Origin: Chitinophagales bacterium
GTDB lineage: Bacteria > Bacteroidota > Bacteroidia > Chitinophagales > JADIYW01
Length of the DNA stretch: 64,000 nucleotides
Assembly: GCA_023957215.1 (NCBI GenBank)
Contig: JAMLHH010000016.1
Location: forward strand, 1-64,000
Direction: 5' to 3'
Made by a program: the position numbers and the translations under genes
The notes under the pieces: model-generated
Seen by the model: the letters and a program-made list of their open reading frames with translations, nothing else
Told to the model about the DNA's origin: nothing
Databases searched by the model: none
In this document: positions 48,236-58,400 of the stretch, piece by piece
Position numbering within the stretch: position 1 is the stretch's first letter
Layout: every line of letters begins with the position of its first letter

Positions 48236-48768
48236 TGAATAACACAATTATAAATAATATACTTAGTAATAATCCGCAATTATTACAAGACCTCGGTGAT
48301 CGGCTATATGAAAAAATCACAGAAGTTGTAATACCCGAATGGCAAGAAGCGTTTAATGCTTTAACGAAAGAAGATTGCTATAATTACATTTATAATCTGA
48401 CAATCAACCGAACTTTTGACGGATATTTAAGAGAAAAATCTGTTGTGAATGACGGTTTAGCAAAAGCATTTCCACAAGTTAGATTTGAAGAAAGTCCGCC
48501 TGAATTAGACCACGCAGGAGACATAGACTATCTTGGATATGTTACAGAAAACAAAGCATTTGGAATACAAATAAAACCAGTAACAGCACAATCTAACTTT
48601 GGAAATTATTCGGTTTCCGAAAGAATGAAAGCAAGTTTCGAAAGTTTTAAAAATGACTTTGGTGGAAATGTATTTATCGTTTTCAGTTTGGACGGAGAAA
48701 TAGCCAACAAACAAGTAATTGACCAAATCCAAACCGAAATTGAACGATTGGAAAATATTGCCGATTAG
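48235..48768 (+). CDS. MjaI-family type II restriction endonuclease
   Basis: The 177-residue protein has segments of the MjaI family (Pfam RE_MjaI): NLTINRTFDGYLREKSVV, DHAGDIDYLGYVTENKAFG and the nuclease core GIQIKPVTAQSNFG with the expected Asp and Lys. MjaI from Methanocaldococcus cuts CTAG; the specificity here is only inferred. ATG 48235 overlaps the stop of the upstream nuclease-like gene (TAATG), so the two form one transcript. No matching methyltransferase was seen nearby. Confidence 0.72.
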   Translation: MNNTIINNILSNNPQLLQDLGDRLYEKITEVVIPEWQEAFNALTKEDCYNYIYNLTINRTFDGYLREKSVVNDGLAKAFPQVRFEESPPELDHAGDIDYLGYVTENKAFGIQIKPVTAQSNFGNYSVSERMKASFESFKNDFGGNVFIVFSLDGEIANKQVIDQIQTEIERLENIAD

Positions 48769-48793
48769 AGGGCGAATATATCTTCCGTATTTT

Positions 48794-49456
48794 CTACACC
48801 AAGCCTTTTTTATAAGCAAACTTCAAAAGACTGGCGGTATTTTTTACATTGAGTTTGGCCAAGAGATTTTTCCTATGTGTCTCTACCGTATTTTTACTGA
48901 TAAATAATTTTTCCGAAATATCCTGACTAGTCAGACCGAGAGCAATTAATTGTAAGATTTCCATTTCACGACCGGTGATATTTTTGACTAATTCATCCGT
49001 ATTTTTGTCATCAATTTCATCTTCATCGCTATCACCTGAAATACTTGAAATGACTTTTGCCTGTACTTCCGAATCCAAAAAAGGCTTGCCTTCGACAACG
49101 GTATGTATCGCTTTTATCAAATCTTCCTGGCTGGTGTTTTTAAGAATGTAACCTTTGGCACCTATCTCTAAAAGCTCTTTGATAAAACGGATATCATTAA
49201 ACATTGTGAGTGCTATCACTTTTATATCGGGATAAGTGTTTCTCAATTCTTTTGTCGCTTCGATTCCATCCATGACCGGCATGTTGATATCCATTAGGAC
49301 GACATCCGGTTGATTTTTTTTAATCGCATCCAGAAACTCTTGCCCATTATTGGCAGTTCCTATAATATCAAAATCGTTGATATCCTTCAACAAATTAACT
49401 ATCCCATCAATGAAAATTGGGTGGTCATCTACTATAAAAAGTTTTATTTTTCCCAT
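48794..49456 (-). CDS. NarL/FixJ-type response regulator
   Basis: The 220-residue transcription regulator has an N-terminal receiver domain (KLFIVDDHPIF with the acidic pair, VLMDINMPVMDG with the phosphoryl-acceptor Asp near residue 57, and ALTMFND) and a C-terminal LuxR-type helix-turn-helix (LTGREMEILQLIALG, SKNTVETHRKNLLAKL). ATG 49456 is preferred to the longer in-frame start at 49489. No sensor kinase gene lies beside it, so the partner is encoded elsewhere. Confidence 0.88.
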   Translation of the reverse strand: MGKIKLFIVDDHPIFIDGIVNLLKDINDFDIIGTANNGQEFLDAIKKNQPDVVLMDINMPVMDGIEATKELRNTYPDIKVIALTMFNDIRFIKELLEIGAKGYILKNTSQEDLIKAIHTVVEGKPFLDSEVQAKVISSISGDSDEDEIDDKNTDELVKNITGREMEILQLIALGLTSQDISEKLFISKNTVETHRKNLLAKLNVKNTASLLKFAYKKGLV

Positions 49457-49686
49457 TTGCAAGAAAATATAGTTTACAAAACTAATCAATTACTCTTTCA
49501 AAAAGTAGATTTTCATTATTATTCAGGCAATTAACTTCTGAGTCGCCTATTTCTTTATCAAGAAAACAAAAATTTAAAGCTTTAACCATTTAATTTATAA
49601 AGTCAGATATAAGTCAATAAATTTTAAAAATGTATGGAAATTGATTACTTAATTTAGAATCAGTATAAAGAAGAGGCGAAATTGTT

Positions 49687-49694
49687 TATCTTTG
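49687..49694 (+). promoter_or_regulatory. Putative -7 promoter element of the haemoglobin operon
   Basis: TATCTTTG fits the -7 consensus and lies 35 bp upstream of the ATG at 49730. No clear -33 element or FNR-like palindrome was found beside it. Confidence 0.35.
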
Positions 49695-49729
49695 TATTCA
49701 CAAACAAATAAAACGTAACACTGTATTCA

Positions 49730-50110
49730 ATGATTACTGAAAATATACTTAAAACGGATATCAAAGAACTAAATGATGTAAAGCAAATTGTCGATGATTT
49801 TTATGGTAAAATAAGAGAAGACGAACTGTTAGCCGATATTTTTAATAGTGTCATTCAAGATAGATGGCCACAACATTTGGAAAAAATGTACTCTTTTTGG
49901 GCAACGGTATTATTAGATGTCAATACTTATTATGGAGCGCCGTTTATGCCACATCGTTTTTTACCGGTTCGAAGTTTTCATTTTGAACGTTGGCTGTCCC
50001 TGTTTGATGAGACGGTAGATAATTATTTTCAAGGTGAAAATGCTGAAAAAGCAAAAAGGCAAGGTCATAAAATGGCTCAAATCTTTCAATATAAAATGGG
50101 AATAGAATAA
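49730..50110 (+). CDS. Group III truncated haemoglobin
   Basis: The 126-residue protein is a single globin of the 2-over-2 (trHb group III) class. The proximal haem histidine is H84 in RSFHFERWL; the distal side has Y54 and W57 in MYSFWATVLL. The FMPHRFLPV loop is typical of group III. Such globins bind oxygen or nitric oxide and often act in NO detoxification. It is the first gene of a run with RIC (18-bp gap) and a hemerythrin-like gene. Confidence 0.88.
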   Translation: MITENILKTDIKELNDVKQIVDDFYGKIREDELLADIFNSVIQDRWPQHLEKMYSFWATVLLDVNTYYGAPFMPHRFLPVRSFHFERWLSLFDETVDNYFQGENAEKAKRQGHKMAQIFQYKMGIE

Positions 50111-50128
50111 CAATAAAATATAAAGAAG

Positions 50129-50848
50129 ATGGAAATTTTAAAAGAGAGTATCGTAGGAGAAGTCGTTGCTAATGATTATAAAACAGCGTCCGTTTTTCAG
50201 GAAGCAGGTATTGATTATTGTTGTAAAGGGAATAGAAAGATTGAAGATGTGTGTACGGATGAAAATGTGTCAATAGATACACTTTTAGAAAAATTAAACA
50301 CTGTACAAACAGATGAAAATACATCAGATACGGATTACAATACTTGGGAATTAGACCGATTAGCGACTCATATTCAAGAGAGGCATCACAGATATGTGGA
50401 AAAGGCAATTACGGAAATCAAACCTTTAATAGCCAAAATAGTAGAGGTACACGGCAAATCTCATCCTGAGTTGACGGAAGTACAAACTATCTTTAATGTA
50501 ATGGCAGGCGAATTAGTAGTTCACATGAAAAAAGAAGAACTGATTTTGTTTCCGAATATCAAAAAGTTAGTGAAAGCAAAAAATGGAGAAACCACCCAGA
50601 CCGCTTTGAAATCTGTAAAAAGTCCGATTATGATGATGGTTCACGATCACGACTCCCAAGCAGAGCAATCTAAAAAGTTGATACAAATCACCCATCATTT
50701 TACTACTCCAGAAGACGGATGTAATACATACCAAGTTACTTATGCCAAGCTACATGAGTTTATGGAGGATTTGTATATGCATTTGCATTTAGAAAATAAT
50801 ATACTTTTCCCTAAAGCTGAAATATTAGAGTCGGGAGTATTGGTTTAA
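50129..50848 (+). CDS. ric: Iron-sulfur cluster repair di-iron protein (RIC/ScdA/YtfE)
   Basis: The 239-residue protein starts with the ScdA-type N-terminal domain including GIDYCCKGN (C31, C32). A hemerythrin-like four-helix bundle follows with paired His ligands (IQERHHRYVE, VHMKKEELILFP, MMVHDHDSQ, MHLHLENNILFP) forming a di-iron site. RIC proteins restore iron-sulfur clusters damaged by nitric oxide or peroxide. The position behind a truncated haemoglobin fits a nitrosative-stress operon. Confidence 0.92.
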   Translation: MEILKESIVGEVVANDYKTASVFQEAGIDYCCKGNRKIEDVCTDENVSIDTLLEKLNTVQTDENTSDTDYNTWELDRLATHIQERHHRYVEKAITEIKPLIAKIVEVHGKSHPELTEVQTIFNVMAGELVVHMKKEELILFPNIKKLVKAKNGETTQTALKSVKSPIMMMVHDHDSQAEQSKKLIQITHHFTTPEDGCNTYQVTYAKLHEFMEDLYMHLHLENNILFPKAEILESGVLV

Positions 50849-50889
50849 AATAGGTGAAAAAAATTAGATAAACGAGAAAATATTAAGGA

Positions 50890-51345
50890 ATGCGAGGAAC
50901 TATAAGAAGAGGCGACCCATTGAAAAAGTTAGGTAATAATCATCATTATGGTTTATTGTTGAGTTCAAGAATCAAAAAAGGTATCAAGTCAAAAGTAGAA
51001 CTTGAGCGTATAAAAGAATATATTGATTGGGCTTGGGAAATGAGACTCAAACCTTTGTTTGAAGTAGAAGAAACCTATTTGTACAATATCTTGGGTTATC
51101 ATCACGAATTAGTCGCCACAGCACAAGAACAACACAAAAGGATAGAATCCTTGTGTAAATCTAATTTGGTCAGCGAACGAAATATCAAATTACTTGACCA
51201 GCAATTAGATGACCATATTAAGTTTGAAAAGAGAATCTTGTTTGACGAGGTGAGAAAAGTGGCTTCTGAAGATCAATTAGAAGAAGCTGAAGATTACGAA
51301 TTGGACTTTGATGACAACGAATGGTCAGATAAGTTTTGGGAGTAA
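50890..51345 (+). CDS. Hemerythrin-domain protein
   Basis: The 151-residue protein is a hemerythrin-like four-helix bundle: NNHHYGLLLSSRI near the N-terminus, LFEVEETYLYNILG in the middle, and QQLDDHIKFEKRILFDEVR for the last ligand helix. Several His and Glu residues are in place for a di-iron centre. It could store or sense oxygen, iron or NO. It lies 42 bp after RIC on the same strand and probably shares its transcript. The C-terminal tail is strongly acidic. Confidence 0.8.
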   Translation: MRGTIRRGDPLKKLGNNHHYGLLLSSRIKKGIKSKVELERIKEYIDWAWEMRLKPLFEVEETYLYNILGYHHELVATAQEQHKRIESLCKSNLVSERNIKLLDQQLDDHIKFEKRILFDEVRKVASEDQLEEAEDYELDFDDNEWSDKFWE

Positions 51346-51369
51346 ATAGTTCTATTTAGGGTGATTTTT

Positions 51370-51944
51370 TTATTCTGTACGAGTAGGCATCCAAGGAGTT
51401 TCTTCTACATTTAATTCTACACAAAGTATGCGACTCAAAGTGAAAAGATAATCGGAGAGACGATTGAGATATTGCAAAATATTATCATCAAAGGGTTCTC
51501 CAAATAAAGTGCAGTAGCTAATCGTTCCGCACGACGACAGACAGTACGGGCAATATGGCAAGCGGCAATGACGGGATGCCCGCCAGGCAGAACGAAAGTG
51601 GTAAGAGGTGGAAGTTGACTCGTCATTTCATCAATGCTTTTTTCGAGCTTTTGTATATCAGAATTATCTATTTTGATAATTTTCAGACGTTCTTTTCCAC
51701 TTTTGAGGATTGCTTTTCCCGGATCAGTGGCAAGTTCCGATCCCAATGTAAACAGATTGCCTTGAATTTCTATAAGCAGATTTTTATGATAGTCTGCAAT
51801 TTCATAACTACGTATCATACCGATATGTGCATTGAGTTCATCAACTGTACCATAAGCATTGGTACGCGGATGAAATTTGGATACTCTTGTGCCACCGAAT
51901 AGGGCAGTAGTGCCTTTATCTCCTGTCTTTGTGTATATCTTCAT
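51370..51944 (-). pseudogene. Cob(I)alamin adenosyltransferase (PduO type), frameshifted
   Basis: The first 147 or so residues (start KIYTKTGDKGTTALFGG, then VCRRAERLATALY) are those of a PduO-type ATP:cob(I)alamin adenosyltransferase, which makes adenosylcobalamin. After the segment near 51500 the correct reading moves to another frame: GEPFDDNILQYLNRLSDYLF to PWMPTRTE, ending at 51370. Adding one G in the run TTGGAG (minus strand; plus-strand 51499-51504) rejoins them as a full-length enzyme. Either a sequencing indel or a true frameshift. Confidence 0.82.
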
Positions 51945-52020
51945 AGTTTTGACATGTGCTTATGCTGACAAGATATGAAATCAATTTGAGAATGTATCAA
52001 TGTGCCAATTTAGCAATATA

Positions 52021-55000
52021 TCAATTTTGAGGTTGACATAAAATCCCTTCCATTGTTTCAATTTGTCTAAACTTTGGTTTGGTGTAGAAGATGCCACTGT
52101 CTTCACCTGCTCTTGCGCCACGTAGAAATATATAAATCACGCCGCCAAAATTTCTTTCATAATCGTATTGATTACCTAATTTCTGTGTCAAGTATTTGTG
52201 GATGGCATGTGTATAAATCAAATATTGCAAGTGATAATTATTATCCGTCATAACTTGATATAGTTTACCAGAATTGTAATCCTCAATATTTGCACCGAGA
52301 TAATTGGATTTCCAGTCAAGAATATAATATTGATTGTTATATTCAAAAAATAAATCGACAAATCCGTTCATCATTCCTTCTAGCTGCTTAGGTTGCCTGT
52401 CTGTAATGACAATATCCTCTTGTTGGAGTGCTACAAGTGATTGTGGTGTAAAGAGTTTGAGTGGATAGTTAAACTCCATTTCATGTAAGGTTTTATTCAT
52501 GTCTAAATTACAAAGGGAAAACTCCTGCTGTCCGGCAGATATTTGGGCGTGCATAACGTGAGAGATGAGTTGCTCTATTCCATTTGTAAAATCTTCCGTA
52601 GGTTTAGAAATGAAACTTTTCAGATGATAATCAATGGCTCTTTTCCAAGATTTATCTTCATTAAAATGAATCTTTTCAAAAAGCTCATGTAGGAAAGTTC
52701 CTACTTTGGCATTGTGTGATAAGTCTTTAAAAATAAACTTTTCATAATTGTTATCAGTTCCTTTAAAAACCTCTTTGGGAATCCATTCTTTTTCACCAAT
52801 CAGACTACTATAACTCAATTTTTTCCAAGGATATCCAATTCTAAAATTTTTAGTGTTGAGTATTTTTTGACTCTTGGTTTGAGCTTTTTGATATTTTTTA
52901 TTATCTGATACAGGTGATAGTTCATTTATATATTTAGTGAAATTATTTTCTAATTTCTTCAGAAAGACATTTAGAGTGGAATCTACACCTTTAATAACCT
53001 TTTTAGATTTTACGCTATAAACAAAACACTTGTACTTAGCCCGGGTCAAAGTCACATATAGCAATCTCCTATTTTCTTGTTCTTCTTGATTTTTCAACAG
53101 TACAAGTTGTTTTCCCTCTAATTGAGAAATTTTAGCAGTTACATAATTATTTTCTTCGTTTCTGAAACCATAGACTCTCTCTTTATCGTCTTTGAAACGA
53201 AAGTCCAAAGAAGGTGCAAAAACGATAGAATATTCCAAGCCTTTACTTTTGTGGATAGTCATAATATTGACTGCTTCCGCATCACTCTCAATCCTTTGTA
53301 TCCATTCGTCACCTTCTTTATCTTGTTTTTGAATGGTGAGTTTCAGCCAGTTTAGTAATTCTAAAGGTTGTAATTTTTGACGGATTTCGATTTTGTATAA
53401 AAGCTCGGCTAAATGAAAAAAGTTGGTCAAGATACGCTCACCTACCTCGGTATGTTGTTCAATCAGACGATTTTGTAATTGATAATCGGTAGCAAAACTC
53501 GTCAATATGCTATAAATGCCGTCTTTCTTCCAATTACCGTGATATTTTTTGAATTGTAGAATATCACTTTCAGTTTCATAATTTAAAAGTGTAGAAGTTT
53601 CATATCCGACATAATCAGTCACTAAGGCTCTATTTACATTAGAAATATTGCTGTAAATAATGGCTTCCAAAATATACACCATCTCAGTGGCTTCTTTACT
53701 TTCCAATACTTTGGTGTCCGAAAAAACGACAGCCGGAATACCTTTTTTTGACAGCGCTTTTTTGATATCGGCAGCATCACTATTCCCTCTTACTAAAATC
53801 CCAATATCAGAAGCTTTAATTTCTTTTCCATCAATTTCCCCTTCATTTAAGAGATCAATAATCCTATTTGTCATATCTGAATAAGCATCCGTTTTTTTCT
53901 CTACCTTGATAAGATGAAGAGGAATATTGGATTCAAAGTTTTCTTTATTTTCTTGAATAGTTACTTCATTTTCCTTTTTATTGGAAAAGACATTTACATA
54001 ATCGAAACGATTGGGTTCTTTTTCATCTCCAAAATGAAAGGTGTCAAAACCGGTTTCAGGTAGGAAAAACTTATTCAATGCCTGCACCATCTCAAAACTT
54101 GAACGATAGTTGATATCCATCGTATAAACTTTGTTTACATTCGCTTTCGCTTTCAGATAGGTTTGAATATCTGCTTTCCGCCAACCGTAGATAGATTGTT
54201 TGGGGTCTCCTATGTAAAAAATAATATTGCTATGGCCGATACTTTCATATTGCTTTTGAAATGCAGTGTAAAAAATCTCATACTGTTGTCTGTCTGTATC
54301 TTGAAATTCATCTATAAAGACTGCTTGATATTGCGTTCTTAGTTTTTTCACCAACGAAAGGTTTTCTTTTGTGGTCAAAGCAAGGTTTAACTTGCCTATC
54401 ATGTCATCAAAAGTAAGTATGTCGTAAGCGGTTTTTTGTTTGTCTATTTCGGGTATGATGGTATAAATAGCGCACGAATAGATGTGATTCATGCATTTCT
54501 CTTTATTGAGTTTGTCTTTGTCTTGCCACTCTACTAATTGTTCGATCTCGGAAATTATTCCTGTAAAAGCTTTCTGAATATATTTGGTTGTTCCGATTTT
54601 TTTAATGAGTTCTTTCAAAAAATCTTCCTGATTGTCTAAAACAGGAGAAAGCGTATTTTTGGCCGGAAGACTTTCTACAATGGATGTCTTATTTTCTTGT
54701 AGATAATTCCAAATCTTGTCCTCTAATCGTTTAATTTCCTCCTCGCTTTTTATCAAATCTTTGTAAAACTTATCTTGCTTTGCCTTATCAAGTTGATAAC
54801 TTTTACTTTCGCTATAAAAAATATAACGTTTCCCTTCTAAGTGACCTTTTAAAATACTTTTTATTCCTTCTTGGCTGATATTAATTTCTAAAAGCTTTTC
54901 TAAGAGTTCGGGCATAATAGTCGTAATATTGTTCCTCCAAAAGGCTTGTATTTCCTGCTCTATTAATTCGGATGTATCCGACATTAATTCAGTTCTAAAA

Positions 55001-55401
55001 ACTTGTTGGGTTTCAAAGGCATATTCGTTGAGTGTCTGTTGTGAAAAACCATGTATGGTTAAAACGGAAATTTCATCAAGAAATAAAAGAGCTGTTTTTA
55101 ATTTTTCGCGCGCATTTCCTTTCCCGTAACGATCTACAATGAAAGAGATTGTTTTATCTGTTTCTTCTTCATCCAAACTATATCTGTATGCTTCTCGAAC
55201 AAACTTTCGCACTCTTTCTTCCAGCTCTGCCACAGCCGCTTTGGTAAAAGTCACCATTAAAATTTCTTGAATGGGGATTTCTTTTTCAATAATCAATCTC
55301 AAAACCAAGATGGCAATAGAATAAGTCTTACCCGTGCCGGCACTGGCTTCTATTAAGTGACTACCTTCTAATTTTACTTCTTTAACATCAAACTTTTCCA
55401 T
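52021..55401 (-). CDS. recB: Exodeoxyribonuclease V beta subunit (RecB)
   Basis: The protein has about 1126 residues. The N-terminal SF1 UvrD-type helicase has Walker A ASAGTGKT (residues 19-26 from ATG 55401) and motif II FIDEFQDTDRQQY. The C-terminal nuclease motif GFVDLFFEYNNQYYILDWKS is the RecB-family D...D-x-K signature. RecB unwinds and degrades double-strand breaks and loads RecA after Chi. ATG 55401 follows the recC stop by 5 bp; an in-frame start at 55440 would overlap it. No recD is adjacent. Confidence 0.92.
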   Translation of the reverse strand: MEKFDVKEVKLEGSHLIEASAGTGKTYSIAILVLRLIIEKEIPIQEILMVTFTKAAVAELEERVRKFVREAYRYSLDEEETDKTISFIVDRYGKGNAREKLKTALLFLDEISVLTIHGFSQQTLNEYAFETQQVFRTELMSDTSELIEQEIQAFWRNNITTIMPELLEKLLEINISQEGIKSILKGHLEGKRYIFYSESKSYQLDKAKQDKFYKDLIKSEEEIKRLEDKIWNYLQENKTSIVESLPAKNTLSPVLDNQEDFLKELIKKIGTTKYIQKAFTGIISEIEQLVEWQDKDKLNKEKCMNHIYSCAIYTIIPEIDKQKTAYDILTFDDMIGKLNLALTTKENLSLVKKLRTQYQAVFIDEFQDTDRQQYEIFYTAFQKQYESIGHSNIIFYIGDPKQSIYGWRKADIQTYLKAKANVNKVYTMDINYRSSFEMVQALNKFFLPETGFDTFHFGDEKEPNRFDYVNVFSNKKENEVTIQENKENFESNIPLHLIKVEKKTDAYSDMTNRIIDLLNEGEIDGKEIKASDIGILVRGNSDAADIKKALSKKGIPAVVFSDTKVLESKEATEMVYILEAIIYSNISNVNRALVTDYVGYETSTLLNYETESDILQFKKYHGNWKKDGIYSILTSFATDYQLQNRLIEQHTEVGERILTNFFHLAELLYKIEIRQKLQPLELLNWLKLTIQKQDKEGDEWIQRIESDAEAVNIMTIHKSKGLEYSIVFAPSLDFRFKDDKERVYGFRNEENNYVTAKISQLEGKQLVLLKNQEEQENRRLLYVTLTRAKYKCFVYSVKSKKVIKGVDSTLNVFLKKLENNFTKYINELSPVSDNKKYQKAQTKSQKILNTKNFRIGYPWKKLSYSSLIGEKEWIPKEVFKGTDNNYEKFIFKDLSHNAKVGTFLHELFEKIHFNEDKSWKRAIDYHLKSFISKPTEDFTNGIEQLISHVMHAQISAGQQEFSLCNLDMNKTLHEMEFNYPLKLFTPQSLVALQQEDIVITDRQPKQLEGMMNGFVDLFFEYNNQYYILDWKSNYLGANIEDYNSGKLYQVMTDNNYHLQYLIYTHAIHKYLTQKLGNQYDYERNFGGVIYIFLRGARAGEDSGIFYTKPKFRQIETMEGILCQPQN

Positions 55402-55406
55402 ACCTA

Positions 55407-58400
55407 TTATTGGGTTATTTTGATAAAACATTCTTCCCAACTGCCGAGTAATTCTCTCACTCCTGCAAATTGGTTGAAAATATCATCTTTCTCAAAAGTG
55501 CCATTTTCAAATTCTTTAGTAATGTATGCATCCCGGAAAATATTATTTTGAATACTGTCATTTAATTCCTCAGCCGACACTGCTTTCATTTTAAAACTGA
55601 AATCAAAAGGTATCATTTGCGTTTGGGCTTTCAGAAACAATTCAATAAAATTCACTAATCTTTCTGATGCGTATTCTTGGGTAGAGATAGGTAGTAGGAC
55701 TTGGGTTGCATGATTGTTTTTATTAGATATATATATAACTTTTTCATCTTTCTGAAGAACTTGTAAAATCAATGCTGACAAGTAAGCCTGCATTTTGTAT
55801 TTCATATCATTATTGGAGAAAGAATAACAGACTAAATACTTGCCAAAAATGTTTCTTAATTCTCCTTGGAGTTGATATTCTTCTTGTATCTGCTTGTTTT
55901 CGATTTTTGTATCAAAGGCCAAAACTTTCTCGGCGATGTCATTTGTGTACGCCTGATATAACTTTCTTAAATGTTTCGTAGAGTCAAAAATTGCTTCTAT
56001 TGTTACTTTCCCCATATTTTTTAGTGGAAAACGACCTTGTTTGATTCCTTGAATACGATAAGAGTCTATTTCATCCTTTTTTAAAGACAAAGTTTCGTTT
56101 TTGATTTGCCATTCTTCCAACTTATCTAAAGTAAAAACTTCATTTTCCGAGATACCGATATCATCATCATTGTAGTAGATTTTTAAAGTTTTATTGTAAA
56201 AATATTTAATGGGATTTTTAAAAAAAGCCATCATTTCATTGAAATCTACCACATTTATCTTCGGATACTGTCTTTCAGGAATTTTAATATTTTCAGGGGT
56301 TTTGCTTTTTGAGCGAATCAAATAAGAGAAAAGCCTATCATCTTCCTGATTGTATTTTTTGCTGTAAGAATGTAGCGGCTGTCTGATGATGAAATTTTTT
56401 CTTACATCTTCCTGTTTTTCTTTTTCGGTATTTTCGGCGATAAATTCTACTAATTCATCAATCAGTATAGATGGTGGGAGAGGAGAGTTGTTACTGATAT
56501 TTTGACCGATATAGCTAAAATACAAATATTGTCCGGCGGAAAGTAATGTTTCTAAAAAAAGATGTTTGTCATTATCTTTCAAATTTCTATCTCCACGTTT
56601 TCTGTATTTGGACATTAAATCAAAACTCACACGATTGTCTCTTCTTGGAAACTTATCACTATTCAAACCCAAAAGTGCGACTACTTTAAACGGAATACTT
56701 CTCATCGGAACCAAAGAGCAAAAAGTAATTCCTCCTCCTGAAAAAGCATAGCTTTTGCGCTCGGTGGAAATATAGTTTAAAAGGTGGTCTGAAAACACTT
56801 TGTAACTTACATTTTTGTTAAATACATTTGCCAAAGTTCTGTATTTCTTTAGTCTGTCAGATAACATCCGGAAACTATCATTATCTTCAGATTCCGGTTC
56901 ACCTATAAATATTTTGACCTCGTCTTCTATATATCTGACCCACCCGTCAATATTTCTGGCAGAATTTCTCTCTTTGATGATTTGTATCAATTCTTCGACG
57001 AAATGTACAAACTTGACGATATTTTGGATATGATAACCTTCAACAGAATCTATCGGATAAAAACTATTTTCACCCTCTCCATATTCATGACTGCCACTCA
57101 TACAGACTCCATACATGATGCGTTTCAAGCCATACGTCCAACTGACATAATCTGAATCATTGTTTCTTTCACCTTTAAATCCAAAACGAATATTTGCCTC
57201 ATCTACCACCTTTCTAATCATCGTCACATCCGTAATCTGAAAATGTTGACGGATAGATGAATAATCTAAAAGCGACAATACTTTTTCGGCTGTAAATTGA
57301 TTTTCATTTATCTCTAAGATGGCCGCTAATGCATTGATAGCTGTATCTTCTTCCATAAAACTCTCATCCGCAATGGTATAAAAAAATTTGTAGGGTGCAT
57401 TGTCAAAAACAGCTTTTATGTAGGATGCATACAAATTAATATCTGTCACCATGACGACAATATCACGCGCTTTGAGTTGCCCGTCGCTGTTATCAACTAA
57501 GCGTACCAAATGATTATACAAAGTTTCCACTTCCCGTATAGGACTGTAACAAGCATTGATAGTGATACTGTTGTCATAGATTTGTTCTTCACTAAAATGA
57601 AATGTATTCTTTTGATTGTGAAAAATGGAATACTGTATGCTTTGTAATAAAGTTGTCTTATGTTCGGGCAATTCACCTACTACATCATAGGCATTGAGAT
57701 TTTCATCATCTTGAAACAAAAGGAAAAAGGTGTCTTGTACCAATTTTCCCCAATTGACTAACAAAGGATTAGAACCTGCTTGATCCTCGCCCGCACCATA
57801 TCCTTTGCTTTTGTATATTGCTATTAATTTTTCAGACTTGTCTTCATACCAGTAGTCATAAGGGGCAGGATTTTGTATGTAAAAGTGGATGTTGATTTGC
57901 TTGGACAGATGATACACCAACTGTACATGATAATCCGTCATCAGACTCAGTCCAAAAAAGTAAATGTTGGGAAGTTGTGCTTTAAGAATGTCAAAATTAG
58001 TTGTTTTGTCTTTGATGAATTCTCCTACAAAATTTTTATCTCGAAAATAATTTTGGGCAGTCCTTTTTAACTCATTCCACAGATACATTTGCCATTTTTC
58101 ATCATAATCTTCATTATGAAGCAACTTTCCTTCATTCCATGAAGCTATCATCTTATTGCGATAAGCTTGATATTGGTCAAAAAGGTCGGCAATCTTTTCA
58201 GCCAATGCCATCCGTTTACTTTCTGCATGATGAGTCGTAATATCAGAATAATATTCTGCTATGTTCCTAAATTGATTTTTAAAACCATCACTATCCAAAA
58301 TTTCAAAAATAGACCAGTTTAAATCATGGGTGTCTAAAGTATCAGAATACATACCTCCGCAGAGTTGATAGGTTTTATGAATGATTTCATCCATGCCCAC

